A DNA stretch of 64,000 nt from Silene conica (GCA_029255685.2 CM055315.2:46791705-46855704); one strand, 5' to 3'. Positions 12,201-23,934 are shown, counted from the first letter of the stretch. A program made the numbers and translations. Notes: generated from the letters alone by a model not told the origin.

Positions 12201-12561
12201 TATTTATTTTTTAAACTTTGCGAACTGAAAATTTTAAAATATAAAAGGAAAGGAGCACGAGAATAATAAAAGATAGATTACCCTTTTCAGAGTTTTGGTG
12301 CTAAATTTGTTAATTTTATTTTTTTCTTTAGAATTCAAGGAAACTCAAACTGCATGTTGTGGAAGTGGACGATTTCATGCCAAATTCACTTGTATGGAAA
12401 AGGCTAATTTCACGCTTTGCGATGACATACCATCTCACTTATTCTTTGATCCTGCACATATGACTCAGAAGGCTAATGAACAATTTGCGAAAGAATTTTG
12501 GAGTGGCCCGCCTAACGTCGTTGTGCCTTTTAATTTGAAGAAGCTATGTAGCATTGACTAG
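5676..12561 (+). CDS. GDSL esterase/lipase, GLIP1-7-like, five exons
   Basis: Exons 5676-6141, 6340-6461, 9228-9455, 10893-11136 and 12332-12561 join in frame with GT-AG introns and give about 429 residues, a usual GDSL length. It should hydrolyse acyl esters or lipids as an SGNH enzyme, secreted or facing the secretory lumen. Block I is FGDSLYDTG (nucleophile Ser112), then GRFSDG (143-148), NFAGAAAG (Gly183), NIGSNDY (Asn238) and FFDPAHMTQKAN (Asp393, His396). LIPDYI, ACCGSG and the ending FWSGPPNVVVPFNLK match Arabidopsis GLIP1 as I remember it. A hydrophobic segment (about 21-37) is followed by a Pro-rich linker (about 54-96) before the catalytic domain. The frame opens upstream at 5652 but only with GTG, so the ATG at 5676 is chosen; Met14 is an alternative giving a more classic signal peptide. 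No break is seen. Introns 2 and 4 hold transposon remains. Confidence 0.9.
6161..6251. repeat. (TA)n microsatellite in intron 1
   Basis: About 45 TA units fill the first half of the 198-bp intron 1, starting some 20 bp after the GTACGT donor. Length is likely variable between individuals. Confidence 0.95.
7214..7947. mobile_element. Possible MITE in intron 2, hosting a Stowaway
   Basis: The ends are weakly inverted: GAGCATGTTTGGCAA on the left against AGGCCGCGTTTGAAAA read from the right. Just inside, both sides carry GGAATTGGAATT-like runs in opposite orientation. This fits a non-autonomous TIR element of the kind starting GG..GTTTGG. The TIRs are imperfect and no TSD was confirmed. Confidence 0.45.
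7371..7652. mobile_element. Stowaway-like MITE (Tc1/Mariner type)
   Basis: The left end CTTCCTCCGTTTATATCC and the inverted right end (read CTTCCTCCATTCATATCC) are classic Stowaway termini. TA dinucleotides flank it at 7369-7370 and 7653-7654. It is 282 bp, has no coding capacity, and sits inside the larger MITE-like sequence. Confidence 0.8.
8134..9134 (+). pseudogene. RTE-type LINE, 3' end fragment with poly(A), split by a TRIM
   Basis: The reading frame before 8356 gives LRPADLLLYSWDRGRDVCVD and FAPGGVVVDAARRKRA. It resumes after 8846 with KYGDLYAGHGFGFLPFSFSS, then GVGAQLVSRVPTNFM and a stop near 9079. These blocks match the C-terminal end of plant RTE-like reverse transcriptases from memory. 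A short UTR with AATAAAAGATCTCG leads to a poly(A) run (about 9118-9132). It is a 5'-truncated insertion of about 0.5 kb without the TRIM. AAT repeats on both sides (about 8122-8132 and 9133-9156) could be the target duplication but are too simple to prove it. It lies in sense orientation in intron 2 of the GDSL gene. Confidence 0.7.
8357..8841 (+). mobile_element. TRIM (miniature LTR element) with an inverted LTR end
   Basis: Parts: an inverted copy of the LTR's last 137 bp (8357-8493); a tRNA-iMet primer-binding site TGGTATCAGAGC (8494-8505); a short non-coding interior; a purine tract AAGTGGGGGAGTT (8626-8638); and a 203-bp 3' LTR (8639-8841, TGTAACACC...TTGTTACA). A 5-bp target duplication GTGCC lies at 8352-8356 and 8842-8846. 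Both outer termini are thus the LTR 3' (U5) end, which is unusual. It is inserted in the RTE fragment and has no coding capacity. Confidence 0.85.
9456..10892 (+). other. Intron 3 of the GDSL gene, AT-rich, no element recognised
   Basis: Donor GTAAGT at 9456 and acceptor TTTTCAG ending at 10892. The only structure noticed is a tandem duplication of about 24 bp (GAATATAAATATTTAAAAAC unit) near 10721-10767. Confidence 0.6.
11360..11880. mobile_element. GC-rich hAT-like MITE remnant in intron 4
   Basis: The stretch opens GGGATGTCATTAGGGCGGG and repeats GGGGCGGGGACGG-type runs near 11410-11510 and 11770-11860, amid AT-rich intron sequence. This resembles plant hAT-derived repeats that begin CAGGGATGGCAAT. 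No matching inverted end or TSD was found, so it is a fragment at best. Confidence 0.35.
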
Positions 12562-12939
12562 TATTCTAACTTCTAGTACTTAATTTTACATTTTCGGTTT
12601 TTTGTAGTTTTAATTTCAGAAATTAGTTGTTTTTATGATGAGATATCTAAATACATATATCAAGACAGCTGACAAAAGAAAATCAAAATACAAGTGTCAA
12701 TAAGTTTGCCTTTTTGTATAACCATTGTCAAAATTAATACAATTCCATTGCATTCAAACATATCAACAGAATAGAGGCAATAATTGTAAATTACTTCTTT
12801 GAATTAAGTTTGCCATAAATTTAATGAAATTCACTACAACATTAGAACATAGAGATAACTGTTAGAAAAAAAATGGTAAAAAGAAGATTTAGTCTCTTAT
12901 TTTGTTAAGAGATCGATTACTACGTCAACTCAGACCAAC
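12562..12939 (+). other. 3' flank of the GDSL gene
   Basis: AT-rich, with no ORF. It would hold the 3' UTR. No exact AATAAA was seen close to the stop. It ends at the L1 insertion. Confidence 0.5.
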
Positions 12940-12951
12940 AAAAGTTTGAGA
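12940..12951. repeat. L1 target-site duplication, left copy
   Basis: AAAAGTTTGAGA here is repeated at 27287-27298 directly after the L1 A-rich tail. Confidence 0.75.
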
Positions 12952-15495
12952 CAAGAGTTTCAGTTTAGCAGAAGCTAACCCTTTCCAAGCATGTCTGGAA
13001 AAATGTGAACTTATTGATTGTCCATATGATGATACTTTTTAAACGTGGAACAACAAACAGCCACCCGAGTCAAGAGTTTTCAGTAGATTAGACAGATTGT
13101 TTGTCAACCAAGAATGGTTAGCTGACTTTGCAGACCACAAAGCTTCCTTCTTGCCTGAAGGGGACTTTGATCATTCCCCTTGCATAGTAGCTATGGGTCA
13201 GCAACAAATGAGACATAATAGGAGTTTTAAATACTATGATATGTACGGAGTCATTCACCTATGTTTCCTGCCATTGTCCAGGAGTCTTGGAGTAGGGATG
13301 TTCATGGAATTCCTATGTATCGGTTGGTGACTAAATTGACCAGGCTAAAACATCCTCTTAAACAGCTTAACAGTGAGAAATTTGCTGGTATTGAACAACA
13401 AGCTGACATTGCGTATCTTAGACCGGTGGAGATACAAAAGAAAATTATCCAGTCCCCTTCTGACAGTCAACTAATTAATGAAGAGATGGATTTGCAGGAG
13501 AAATATAGGACTTTAAACAAAGCGCGAATGAGTTTCCTTCAGCAAAGAGCGAAGACTACTTGGATACAACAGGGGGATTGTAATACTGCTTTCTTTCATG
13601 GCATTTTGAGAAGTACTAAAGCCCAAAACCAAGTCAGTAAAATCATGGATGTCTCTGGACACTGGCAGGATAACCCAGATACTATACAACATGCGTTTTT
13701 GCATTTTTATCAACGGTTGTTGGGTGATAACCAGTCTACCTCAAGGGTGGCTACTAGCATTGTTACTCAGGGTCCGTTGTGTTCCAATGCTCATGCTGCC
13801 ATATTATTGGAACCCGTCTCAGATGCAGAGATTAAATCAGTCATGTTTAGCATTCCTAATGCGAAAGCGCCAGGGCCAGATGGGTATAATAGCCAATTTT
13901 CAAAGTAAATTGGCACATTGTTGGAGCGGATGTCTGTAAGGCTGTTACAGAGTTTTTCCATCATGGACGAATGCTAAAGCAACTTAATGCCACGGTTCTT
14001 ACTTTGATCCCTAAACTCGATAAACCATCCTCAGTGATGCATTTTAGGCCTATAGCCTGCTGTAACACAGTGTATAGATGCATTTCGAAGATGCTATGCG
14101 CTCGTCTTGCTAAAGTTCTACCAGATTTAATCTCCCCAACTCAAGGGGGGTTCATAAAAAGAAGACATATTGTGGAGAACATCCTTATTAGCCAAGATTT
14201 GATTCGGTTATATACGAGAAAGAATGTTACCCCTCGATGCATGATCAAGATGGATATGAAAAAAGCATATGACTCGGTGGAATGGGAATTCCTGAATCAA
14301 ATGTTGAAGGCCCTTAATTTTCCTCAAGAGTTCATAATTCTTGTTATGAAATGCGTCACTACAGCCAGCGTCACCATGAAATTAAATAGGGGCACTTTTA
14401 GTTTTTTCAATGGTAAGCGGGGATTGAGGCAAGGAGACCCCCTTTCGCCTTTGCTATTTACAATCTGTATGGAGTACTTAACTCGTATCCTACAACACAC
14501 TACTACAAGAATGGACTTCAAGTTCCATCCAACGTGTAAGACTATGAAACTTTCTAGCTTGATGTTTGCTGACGACCTCTTGTTATTTAGCAAAGGAAAT
14601 ATTGCTTCCATGATGATTCTACTCCGCTGTTTTGCTACCTTTTCTGCTGCATCTGGTTTGAAACTCAGTCAAGGAAAATCAAACATTTATTTTAATGGAG
14701 TATCTCAACAAGTGAAGGCTGATATTTTGGAGGTTTCTGGGTGCAAGGAGGGGTTATTACCGTTCAAGTATCTAGGAGTCCCCATTAAATCCACGCGGCT
14801 GAACTTGGTGGACTACCAACCTTTGATTGATAATGTTGTGTCTCGTATCAGAAGATTGGGGTCTAGAAAACTGAGCTACATTGGTCGCCTTGTGGTGGTG
14901 AAATCAGTTTTGAATACTTTGCACTCGTATTGGGCAAGCATATTTGTCCTTCCCTCAAGGGTCATCAAGCGCATTGAAGCCCTCTGCAGAACCTATCTCT
15001 GGGAGGGTGCAGCAGAATATACTAAGGTGCCCCTTGTGGCGTGGAGTAAGATATGCAAACCATACAATGAAGGGGAGTTGAATATCCTCCAAAATGCAGT
15101 ATGGAATAGGGCTGCAATAGGCAAATTGGCTTGGTGGGTACTTCATGAACCAGGAAAATTGTGGGTTCAGTGGGTTCACAGTGTGTATTTAAAAGGCATC
15201 CCATGGTTGGAATATCAGCCTAAATACGATACAAGCTGGGGTTGGCGAAAAATTTGTCATGTAAAAGATCGGTTTAAGAGTGGGTTTGAAAGCCAGAACT
15301 GGCATGAGCAAGATGTCTACACCATTGCCAAAGGTTATCAATGGAGCAGGGATGACAGTTCCCCTGTCACCTGGAGCTCACTGATTTGGCAGAAATGGAC
15401 TCTCCCAAAGCACAAAATGATAGCTTGGCTATACAAACACGAAGCTATGAACACAAACACAAAGCTCCACAAATTGCATCTAACTGAGGATGACC
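12952..15495 (+). pseudogene. L1-type LINE ORF2: endonuclease end and reverse transcriptase (broken, 5'-truncated)
   Basis: The insertion begins inside the APE endonuclease (RVFSRLDRLFVNQEWLADF and LPEGDFDHSPC, about 13070-13190). A linker follows, then the reverse transcriptase: PGPDGYNSQF (about 13870), LNATVLTLIPKLDKP (13982), KMDMKKAYDSVEW (14250), LRQGDPLSPLLF (14425), the FADDLLLF catalytic box (about 14566-14589) and KYLGVPI (14767). At least two frameshifts (about 13250 and 13900) and one early stop (13039) break it; from 13971 the frame is open to the Gypsy insertion. At 15496 it is split; the codons resume exactly at 26809. The element is about 3 kb without the insert. Confidence 0.9.
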
Positions 15496-17225
15496 TGATG
15501 CGTGCCTATTTTATGATGTTTTACATCTATTTTTACACGCATTTGGTCGCTCATTTACTATGTTTTAGCCCTTTTTTCCCAACAATTGTGCACTTTCGTA
15601 TTTTTATGCTCTTTTGCAGATTTATGCGGAAAAGGGACGATTTTTGCACCAAATTTATGCCCTCGGGACATTTTATGACTAAGGACAAGAAGGAACGAAA
15701 CCTAGCGCATATTTCAAGGCCTAAAGATAGTTTTTACAAGCAAAGAATCGATCCACGACATTGCAGCCTGTTTCAAATGGCTATATCTCGAGTTCTAGAG
15801 CTGATAGTGGAGTGATTCCAGTTGGAGGTGAAAGCTTATCCTCTTAGCTTTCCAACGCCGCGAGAATCGCTTGATTTCGATAAGTAACGAAGAAATGGCA
15901 GCTGTTTTAAGAACGATGCGCGCTGCAGTCCCGACAGTTGGTCGACCGACCAACAAAGTAGGTCGATCGACCAGGTTCCTATTGGAAAAGCCCAGAATTT
16001 GCCTGAAGCCCAGAAATTGCATAAAATCCGTAAAGCGGTCGACCGACCGAAAATATTGGTCGACCGACCACAGCGCAGTCCCTGAAGTTTCCGAAAAGCC
16101 CATACAAGTGTTTAGGTCATTAGGAAACTCTTTAATTCCGCCTATATAAGCTAATTCAGTCCCTAATTCAGAATCATCAAGTCTTATTTAGAGAGTTTTA
16201 TTTAGTCTTTAGTTCAATTACAATCTTTCAATAATTCTCAACACTTTTAGTTTGTTCTTCAATCTTTCAACATTCATCAATAAAGTTTGTTCCTTTTCTG
16301 CCTTAATCCTATTTCCGGTAATTATTCTTTTAATCTAGTTTTATTATTGTTCTTATTTTTATCGCATCCGGTTTAAGTTAGAATCCCAAGCTTTATTAAT
16401 CCTTGCATGTTGAGATTATCGTTCACCATGTTTTCCATATCAAATCTAGTTTTTATTGTTCCAGCAATCATGAGTAGCTAATTTTCATATGTTAGGATGT
16501 AGGGGATGAATATGCGTAGGTAAATAAAATTCGAAAGACCGACTTGCATCAGGACCACGGTCGGCCGACTGGAATAACTGGTCGGTCGACCGAGGCCGTG
16601 GTCGGCCGACTGGAGTAGCTGGTCGGTCGACCACCCGCGTATGTATTCTTATTTCGTCTTTTCTTGTCAATTATAATATCCTGCAATGAGACCATAAGGA
16701 GACTTGTAGGATGTTAGTAATGACCTACCCAAGATTGAAAGATACGGGAAGGGCATTGGTTTACACCTTAAGACGGATAGGTTACTCAAGGCTGAAAGGT
16801 ATGTGACCTGGGATTTAGGAATCACCCTTATTGTTGACACCCAATAATTGTGAGACCTAGGAACTAATATCATAGGCCGAAAGGAGCTATTAGGTAGCAT
16901 AGACATAAAAAGTTATGTTACACCCCCTTACGCGACTGCAATACATGTTGACCTTAGGATTTATTTTACCTTAGCTATTTATTACCCAAACATCCTAGCA
17001 TCCCTTTTTATATATTTTAATCTCATCTTTATTTTCTTGTTTTATTTTTGTCTTTGCTTTAGACTTAGAAATCAACAATCAAACCCCCAATTTGTTACCT
17101 TAAAACATTGACACCAAACAATAAACATTCCCCACCTCCTTGTGGTTCGACCCTGACTTTCACTATCTATTGTTAAAGTTAGGAATTATAAATTTTATCT
17201 TTGGTACCCTCAACGACGGGCATCA
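15496..17225 (+). repeat. Gypsy left LTR (1730 bp)
   Basis: It starts TGATGCGTGCC and ends CGACGGGCATCA, so the termini are inverted TGATGC/GCATCA. It carries GGTCGACCGACC-type palindromes at 15940-15951, 15961-15972, 16037-16048 and 16058-16069 and a second cluster at about 16556-16634. The first bases of the internal leader (AATTTTGGC) follow at 17226. Confidence 0.88.
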
Positions 17226-17529
17226 AATTTTGGCACCACTTGTGGGGAATAAAGCATGTATTCACCATAAACTTGCAGGATTATAATGAAAAATACAGTT
17301 GTGTTTATAGTCATAAGATTAAAAAGGATAAGAAAAAGAATTCAACCTTTGGTCCTTTGTGCTTATGGCCTAAGAACAGGAATTAAAGTAAATTCCCTCC
17401 TATAACTTGCACCAAAGACTTGATTGAGATGATGCCGCGTGTGCTAGAAAATACTCTCCAATTGCCTTGCAATATGGGGAGAGCTTTTGAGAGGTTTTAG
17501 ATGTGAGATCTGAGTTTTGGGAAAAAGAT

Positions 17530-19905
17530 CAAACCACCGAGATATTACATGTGAATAATAAAAGAATAAAGGTAGGTGACAAAGATCAAACTTACCTATG
17601 GCATTGTCGTATGGGACACATAAATGAGAAACGCGTAAAACAGCTCATACAGAATGGAGCTATTTCGCCCTTTGATTTCGAATCATATGGCACGTGTGAA
17701 TCATGTCTCATCGGCAAAATGACTCGTATTTCCTTCAAAGGTGTTGGAATGCGCGCTGCCGACCTATTAGGATTCATACATACAGACGTATGTGGCCCTA
17801 TGTCGATCAACGCACGAGAAGGCTATAGGTATTTCATCACTTTCACGGATGATTTGAGTAGATATGGCTATGTCTACTTGATGAAACATAAAAGTGAATC
17901 CTTTGACAAGTTCAAAGAATACCAGAATCGGGTACAGAACCAGCTGGGTAGAAAGATTAAAGCACTACGCTCGGATCGTGGTGGTGAGTATCTTTCACGC
18001 GAGTTTGATCAACACCTAAAAGACTGTGGGATCGTGCTACAGTTGACTCCACCTGGAACACCACAATTAAATGGTGTGTCCGAACGGAGAAATCGAACTT
18101 TACTTGATATGGTTCGATCCATGATGAGTCACACCGTTGTGCCTGATTCATTGTGGGGCTATGCTCTTTTGTCGGCCGCTCTAATACTTAACCGAAGTCC
18201 GTCTAAAGCTGTTGACAAGACTCCATTCGAGTTATGGAAGGGAACGGTCCCTAACTTGTCCTTTATTCGGGTTTGGGGCTGCGAGGCTTATGTCAAGTGG
18301 AGACACGAGGATAAGCTCGGCCCGCGATCGGTCAAGACATACTTTATAGGCTACCCAAAGGGAACGTTTGGTCATTACTTCTACTCGCCTACCGAACAAC
18401 GTGTTTTTGTTGCGGCTAGTACGACGTTCTTAGAGAAGGAATTTCTCGAGAACAAGTCGAGTAATAGAACCTTCGAGTTATCGGAGGTTCAAGAACCAAC
18501 TACCGAGCAACCATTGGAGGAAACAGTACCTTCAACCGAGGCTGCGGTAGATATCCCTGAGGAACCTAGGAGGTCGGGAAGAGTCTCTATTCCACCGAAC
18601 AGATACATTGGTATGGTCGAGGAACACGATACAGATGACGTCTTACTCCTAGAGGGTAATGAACCCACAACCTATAAAGGTGCCATGACCAGTTCTGACT
18701 CAAAGCTATGGCTAGAAGCCATGCAATCCGAGATGGACTCCATGTATGAGAACAACGTGTGGGATCTTGTGGACCTACCTGCAAAGGTACGTCCCCTTCA
18801 ATGCAAATGGCTTTACAAGATAAAGCATGCCGTGGAAGGACAACAAGATATCCATAAGGCTAGACTAGTTGCTAAAGGTTTCACCCAAGTGCCAGGCTTG
18901 CACTACGATGAGATCTTTGCACCCGTAGTCATGCTACGTTCCATTCGGATTATCTTAGCGATCGCCGCATTTCATGACTATGAAATATGGCAAATGGACG
19001 TTAAAACCGCCTTCTTAAACGGTTATTTGCAAGAAGAGTTGTACATGGTACAACCCGAGGGTTTTATCGATCCAGCACATCCTAAGAAAGTTTGCAAGCT
19101 TAAGCGTTCCATCTATGGACTTAAGCAAGCATCGCGGAGTTGGAATCATCGCTTCGACCAAGTGATAAAAGAGAATGGGTTCATTCGATCAGTCGAGGAA
19201 CCATGTCTCTATATCAAGTCGAGTGGGAGTAAGATTGTATTCCTAGTACTGTATGTCGATGACATACTCTTGATTGGGAATGACATACCTCTCTTATCTT
19301 CGGTTAAAGCATGGTTGAAAAACCATTTCCAGATGAAAGATCTGGGAGAGGCATAAAGAATTTTGGGCATCCGTATCTACAGGGATAGATCACGACGGAT
19401 GTTGTCTCTCAGTCAGGAATCTTATATAGAGAAGATTCTGGAGAGATTCAGCATGGCGAACTCCAAGAAGGGGTTCCTTCCTATGACTCCTGGGCTTCAC
19501 TTGAGCAAGACTCAAGAAGCTAAGTCAGTGGAAGAGAAAGAGCGCATGAGTCGGATTCCTTATGCTTCGGCAATAGGATCGATCATGTATGCCATGATAT
19601 GCACACGTCCTGACGTTGCATATGCATTGAGTATGACAAGTCGATTCCAAGCTCATCCAGGTGAACAACACTGGATGGCCGTGAAAAACATTCTTAAGTA
19701 CCTACGGAGGACTAAAGATTGGGGATTGACTTACGGAGGCGACTCGACGCTCTGCGCCACGGGTTACGCAGATGCTAGCTTCCACACGGATCGAGATGAC
19801 TCGAAATCTCAGTCTGGATTCGTTTTTACTCTTAATGGCGCTGCTGTCAGCTGGAAAAGTTCTAAACAGAGTGTTACAGCAGATTCTACGACTGAGTCCG
19901 CGTAA
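17530..19905 (+). pseudogene. Copia pol remains: integrase, reverse transcriptase, RNase H
   Basis: Domains in order: GAG-pre-integrase (WHCRMGHINEKRV, CESCLIGKM, about 17590-17720); integrase core (IHTDVCGPM, FTDDLSRYGYVYL, RSDRGGEYLS, GVSERRNRTLLDMVRSMM, about 17770-18130); a linker; reverse transcriptase (KWLYKIK, VAKGFTQVPGLHYDEIFAPV, MDVKTAFLNG, the box LYVDDILLIGND, about 18800-19290); and an RNase H-like end (RPDVAYALSMTSRF, GYADASFHTDRDD, about 19605-19800). The sequence is close to Pol of the TNT1-94 group. It is broken. Confidence 0.88.
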
Positions 19906-20892
19906 AAGAAGATATTCATTGATAAGATAGCTACGGATGACAACATAGCTGATCCTCTCAAAAACATTACCACGTGATAAGCATGAAGGGCACATTAATT
20001 CCATGGGAATCAGATGTGTTCCTAAGTTGTAGTACTCTTTTATGAATTCATGTAATATTCATCTCCCGTGTACTCTATTCAACCTTATTGTTATGATATA
20101 AAATGTTTTGTTTCTCATGTGGAATTGTACGCCAATTTTGAACACCACAAAGTGAACTGATTAACATTACATCGTTTTGGTCCTTGATTACCCACTTGAG
20201 CTGATAACTCAGGTAATCATTTTGTGACGTTGGTTGATGGTGGGTTCAACGAGCCATAAGTCACGTGGATGACTGACCAATCACAAAGGCGAGTTATACG
20301 GATATCTCGTAGGACACCCCGTGACAACGTTATGGAGTCCTAAATGTTTTATAACATTGGGTGCCTGGTCGTGGATAGGACCTCCATAGTGTTCCTTAGA
20401 GTCGAGTCTTTTGACCTTCAACTGTCTCTTGAGATTAAGACAGATTTTGGGTAACTTTGGTTTCTTTCCCACGGTCACCGTAACAGGGGCCAAGAGGATT
20501 TTTTCTGGGTTATTTCATGCTGGGTGATATCGGCAGGATTCGAGTTGAGGGAAATATCCAAACCCTTATCAGGATTTTATCATTTCTCAGGGCCACTCGA
20601 GGAGTAGTAACTGAAATGCATGGCCATGCTCGAATACAGATTCGTTTTATCAGTTAAGTTACTCTCTAGTCGGGGAAACCACTCTTGATACAGATCGCTT
20701 GTGAGATACGACCTTTGCGAATGCGGATTTGCAAATTGTCTTACATTGAGTGGGAGAAATTTTAAAAGGATATGAGATTCGGTTATCGCACCTACACTTG
20801 TACGGACAAGTGGGAGTTTATTGGAGATTGTGTCCTCCACATGTAGTGTGATAACGTCATTGCACATACCCTTGTACGGACAAGTGGGAGAT

Positions 20893-21882
20893 TGTTGGGG
20901 CTGGTGTCCTTGACAATTAAGTACAATGACTTATTAAATCTCTTTAAGGATCACAAGGGCATACTTTTGTATTATTACCAGTTGATCCACGTTTATCAAT
21001 AACGGTTGGCTTGCTAGATAAGTTTGACGTTATTGTCATACGGATGGCGGTGATCAACTGGTCCCTATACGTCACACCTATAGGACACGATTGAGAGATG
21101 TGAAGGTATGAAAATACAGTCACATTTATGCCGGATATGACTAAACAGTTAGTCAGAGGTGTTGACTAATAAATTAGTCAATAAGATGTTGAGATTATTA
21201 TTTAATACGGATTAAATAATTTTAGCTAATACGGATTACAAGATTAATTCGTAAATTAAATATAAACGGTTATATTTAATTAAATATAGTATTCGCGTAT
21301 TAATATAAACAGTTATATTAATTTGGGTAATTATACAATATCGTATTTTGTCAGACCATTATTAATATATCGACTGTATTAATATCTGATAACATGTTAC
21401 GATTTATAAATAAAACCCGCGAACAACTTAAAGCTAAACGGGTCGAATCACGCAAAGGTATAAGGTAAGAGTGGAAAAAGCCCACCCTTACCCAAGACCC
21501 ATTCGGCCGACCTAAGTAATACAAAAGGAGAGTCTTTCTCCTTTTGTCACGGACTGGTAATTCATAATTCTCATAATTAGGGTTTTGAGAACATCTTTTT
21601 CCCAAAAACTCAGATCTCACATCTAAAACCTCACAAAAGCTCTCCCCATATTGCAAGGCAATTGGAGAGTATTTTCTAGCACACGCGGCATCATCTCAAT
21701 CAAGTCTTGGGTGCAAGTTATAGGAGGGAATTTACTTTAATTCATGTTCTTAGGCCATAAGCACAAAGGACCAAAGGTTGAATTCTTTTTCTTATCCTTT
21801 TTAATCTTATGACTATGAACACAACTGTATTTTTCATTATAATCCTGCAAGTTTAGGGTGAATACATGCTTTATTCCCCACA
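20893..21882 (+). repeat. Copia LTR (990 bp)
   Basis: It starts TGTTGGGGCTGG right after the purine tract CAAGTGGGAGAT and ends TTATTCCCCACA. The terminal 291 bp recurs inverted at 17241-17529. Confidence 0.85.
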
Positions 21883-23934
21883 AGTGGTATCCCCCAAACC
21901 AAACCTTGCTTGCCCTCAAGCAAGAAATAGACTCGATCTTAACTAATGGAACGATTTCAATCTCAGAGCGAAATTTACACGTCAACCTAAACAAATACCA
22001 AGTACAAAATGAGAAAGCATTTAAATCATGCAAACGAGTTATGGTGTTGTCAGACTTGCAAAAATAAAGACTATAGAGACTTTATACCATGGACTCTCGC
22101 GGTACGCTCGAGACACTCATGAAGCAAAGGGTGAGTATATGTAAAAGATAGGAAGAAGTAATTTTGTAGAGACACTCACCTAACTGCGACCCATGAAAAC
22201 ATGCCTGCAATCTAACATGAACAGGAATTCTACAACTTTGTATAACAATCTCATTTAAGTGACTCAGATACATGCAATTGGGTTAATGAAAGATATGTGG
22301 GGTAAAAGGTAAAAAGTGGTTAAGATGTTTTTTGGATATGTGGGGTTAGTAGCCAAGCTAGTAAAACCGATTCCTAACAACATATTTCACAACTTTTTTT
22401 TTGATATTAAGAAAGTGCTCTTTTGTAGCACAACTCTCACATTTGAATATAAGAAAGGACTCCCAAATATTTTTGAATGAAGTACGGGAGTGATAACATA
22501 TAAAAGAAAGGGATTTTGGAACGAAAAATTTTTTCGGATGGTGTCAGGCGGTCGACCGACCTATAGATGTGGTCGGTCGACTGTCGTCTGCATTTTCCGG
22601 ATTTTTTTTTTCGTTTTTCTTTTTTCTTTCTTTCTTTTCTGAATTTTTTTCTGTTCTTGTTCTTTTCTTTCTTTTCTCTTTTTGCTCATGATAGCATACA
22701 AACCAAGATGCCTCAAAAAATAATCCAATGACCACAAATACTAGCTTGGAAGGGTAGGCTAAGTATGGGATGTAGTTTTTTGGGGAAATAAAAAGGCAAT
22801 TTTGGCTATGTGAAGCTTATGGGTAAATATGAGAAAAGGGATCCCAAATGCACGTATCAAGAATCACAAAACGAGATAGTAAAACAAGTATATAGCAATT
22901 CAAGTTCATGTTTATGCATATTGATGTAACATGTTCCAAGGGGAGTACTACTCACATCCTAGACAACTGGTTTAAGAATGAAACCAGGAAATAAGCTCTA
23001 AAACTCAGAATGTATAGTAGGTTGCCAAGGTATAAGTCAAGTCTCAAGATATACAAATTGACAAAAACTCGTAGATATGCAAAAGACTTTCATATTAAAA
23101 CAAGTTGACAAGGCAAAATAAAGGCATAAACATGTAAGAAAGCAAAATCATCCTTGAAATACTTTCGTTCCGACTCGACCTATATGCTAAAATAAACGTG
23201 CATTTTTTTGGAATTTTTTTGAATTTTTTTCATTTTTTTGTATTTTTTTTGTATATGCAAGGAAAATAAAGAAAAGAACAATGCAAGACAGAAATGCAGT
23301 AAACGTGTGACAAAATGCAATGCATGTAACACGAAACCATTCCCCAAACCAACCCGCACAATGTCCCCATTGTGCATCAGCCTAAGTAGAGGTTTCAGAA
23401 AAGAAATAAATAATGAAAGATGCAAAGAGAATAAAAGCTAAGGAAAAACTGGAAAGAACTCACTGGATTATGAAGCGCATGAGAAAAACCTCCCCAAACC
23501 AGCGTAAGCTGGGAGGTTTTGGTGGCTAGCAGTGCCACTCAAGTACCCAAGATGGTTGCACGATTTCCGAGGAAGAAACGAACAAGCTGTGACGGACGGG
23601 TAGGTCGACCGACCTATGTTTCGGGTCGACCGACCTTCCTGCAGACTGCAGGAATTCCAGGAATACAGGGGCTAGGTCGACCGACCCATATTTCCGGTCG
23701 GTCGACCTCTCTGCTACACAGCGGTCTTCGTTTTCTTCGGAAAACCTGAAAAACCAATAAGTATGCGCCCAACAAATGCGCGAAAAGCCAGAAACAAGTC
23801 TAGAGTCTTAACTACGCAAATGAAAGCAAATAAAAAAAAAATTGTTCTAAAAACTAAAGCAAGCAAAAACGAAAGAGTCTCAACAAAACAGAAAATAAAC
23901 TTTAAGAAAAACAGAAACGAGCAAAAAGAAGAAG
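21883..23934 (-). other. Gypsy 3' non-coding interior
   Basis: Read on the minus strand it ends with a CTTGAGGGCAAGCAAGG block and GTTTGGGGG (about 21920-21888), the usual sequence before a Tat-type 3' LTR. It holds A/T-rich low-complexity runs (about 22600-22680 and 23200-23260) and more palindromes of the LTR type: near 22552-22585 and at 23605-23708. No gag-pol domain was found. Confidence 0.65.

Larger units (their letters stand above)
17241..21882 (+). mobile_element. Ty1/Copia element (TNT1/Tork-like, tentative), nested, with an inverted LTR end (fossil)
   Basis: Parts in order: an inverted copy of the LTR 3' part (17241-17529), pol remains (17530-19905), a 3' non-coding region with two purine tracts (20814-20825 and 20881-20892) and a 990-bp LTR (20893-21882, TGTTGGGG...CCCCACA). 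The flanks are ACCACT on the left and AGTGGT on the right, which are reverse complements and not a direct duplication. It lies inside the Tat/Athila-type Gypsy element. It is broken, with several breaks and no gag. Confidence 0.85.

Noticed and set aside
15871-16149. Short ORFs on both strands in the Gypsy LTR
   Set aside because: They read through GTCGACCGAC palindromes in a non-coding LTR, and no domain is seen.
17236-21887. CCACT/AGTGG as a target-site duplication of the Copia element
   Set aside because: The two 5-mers are reverse complements, not direct repeats.
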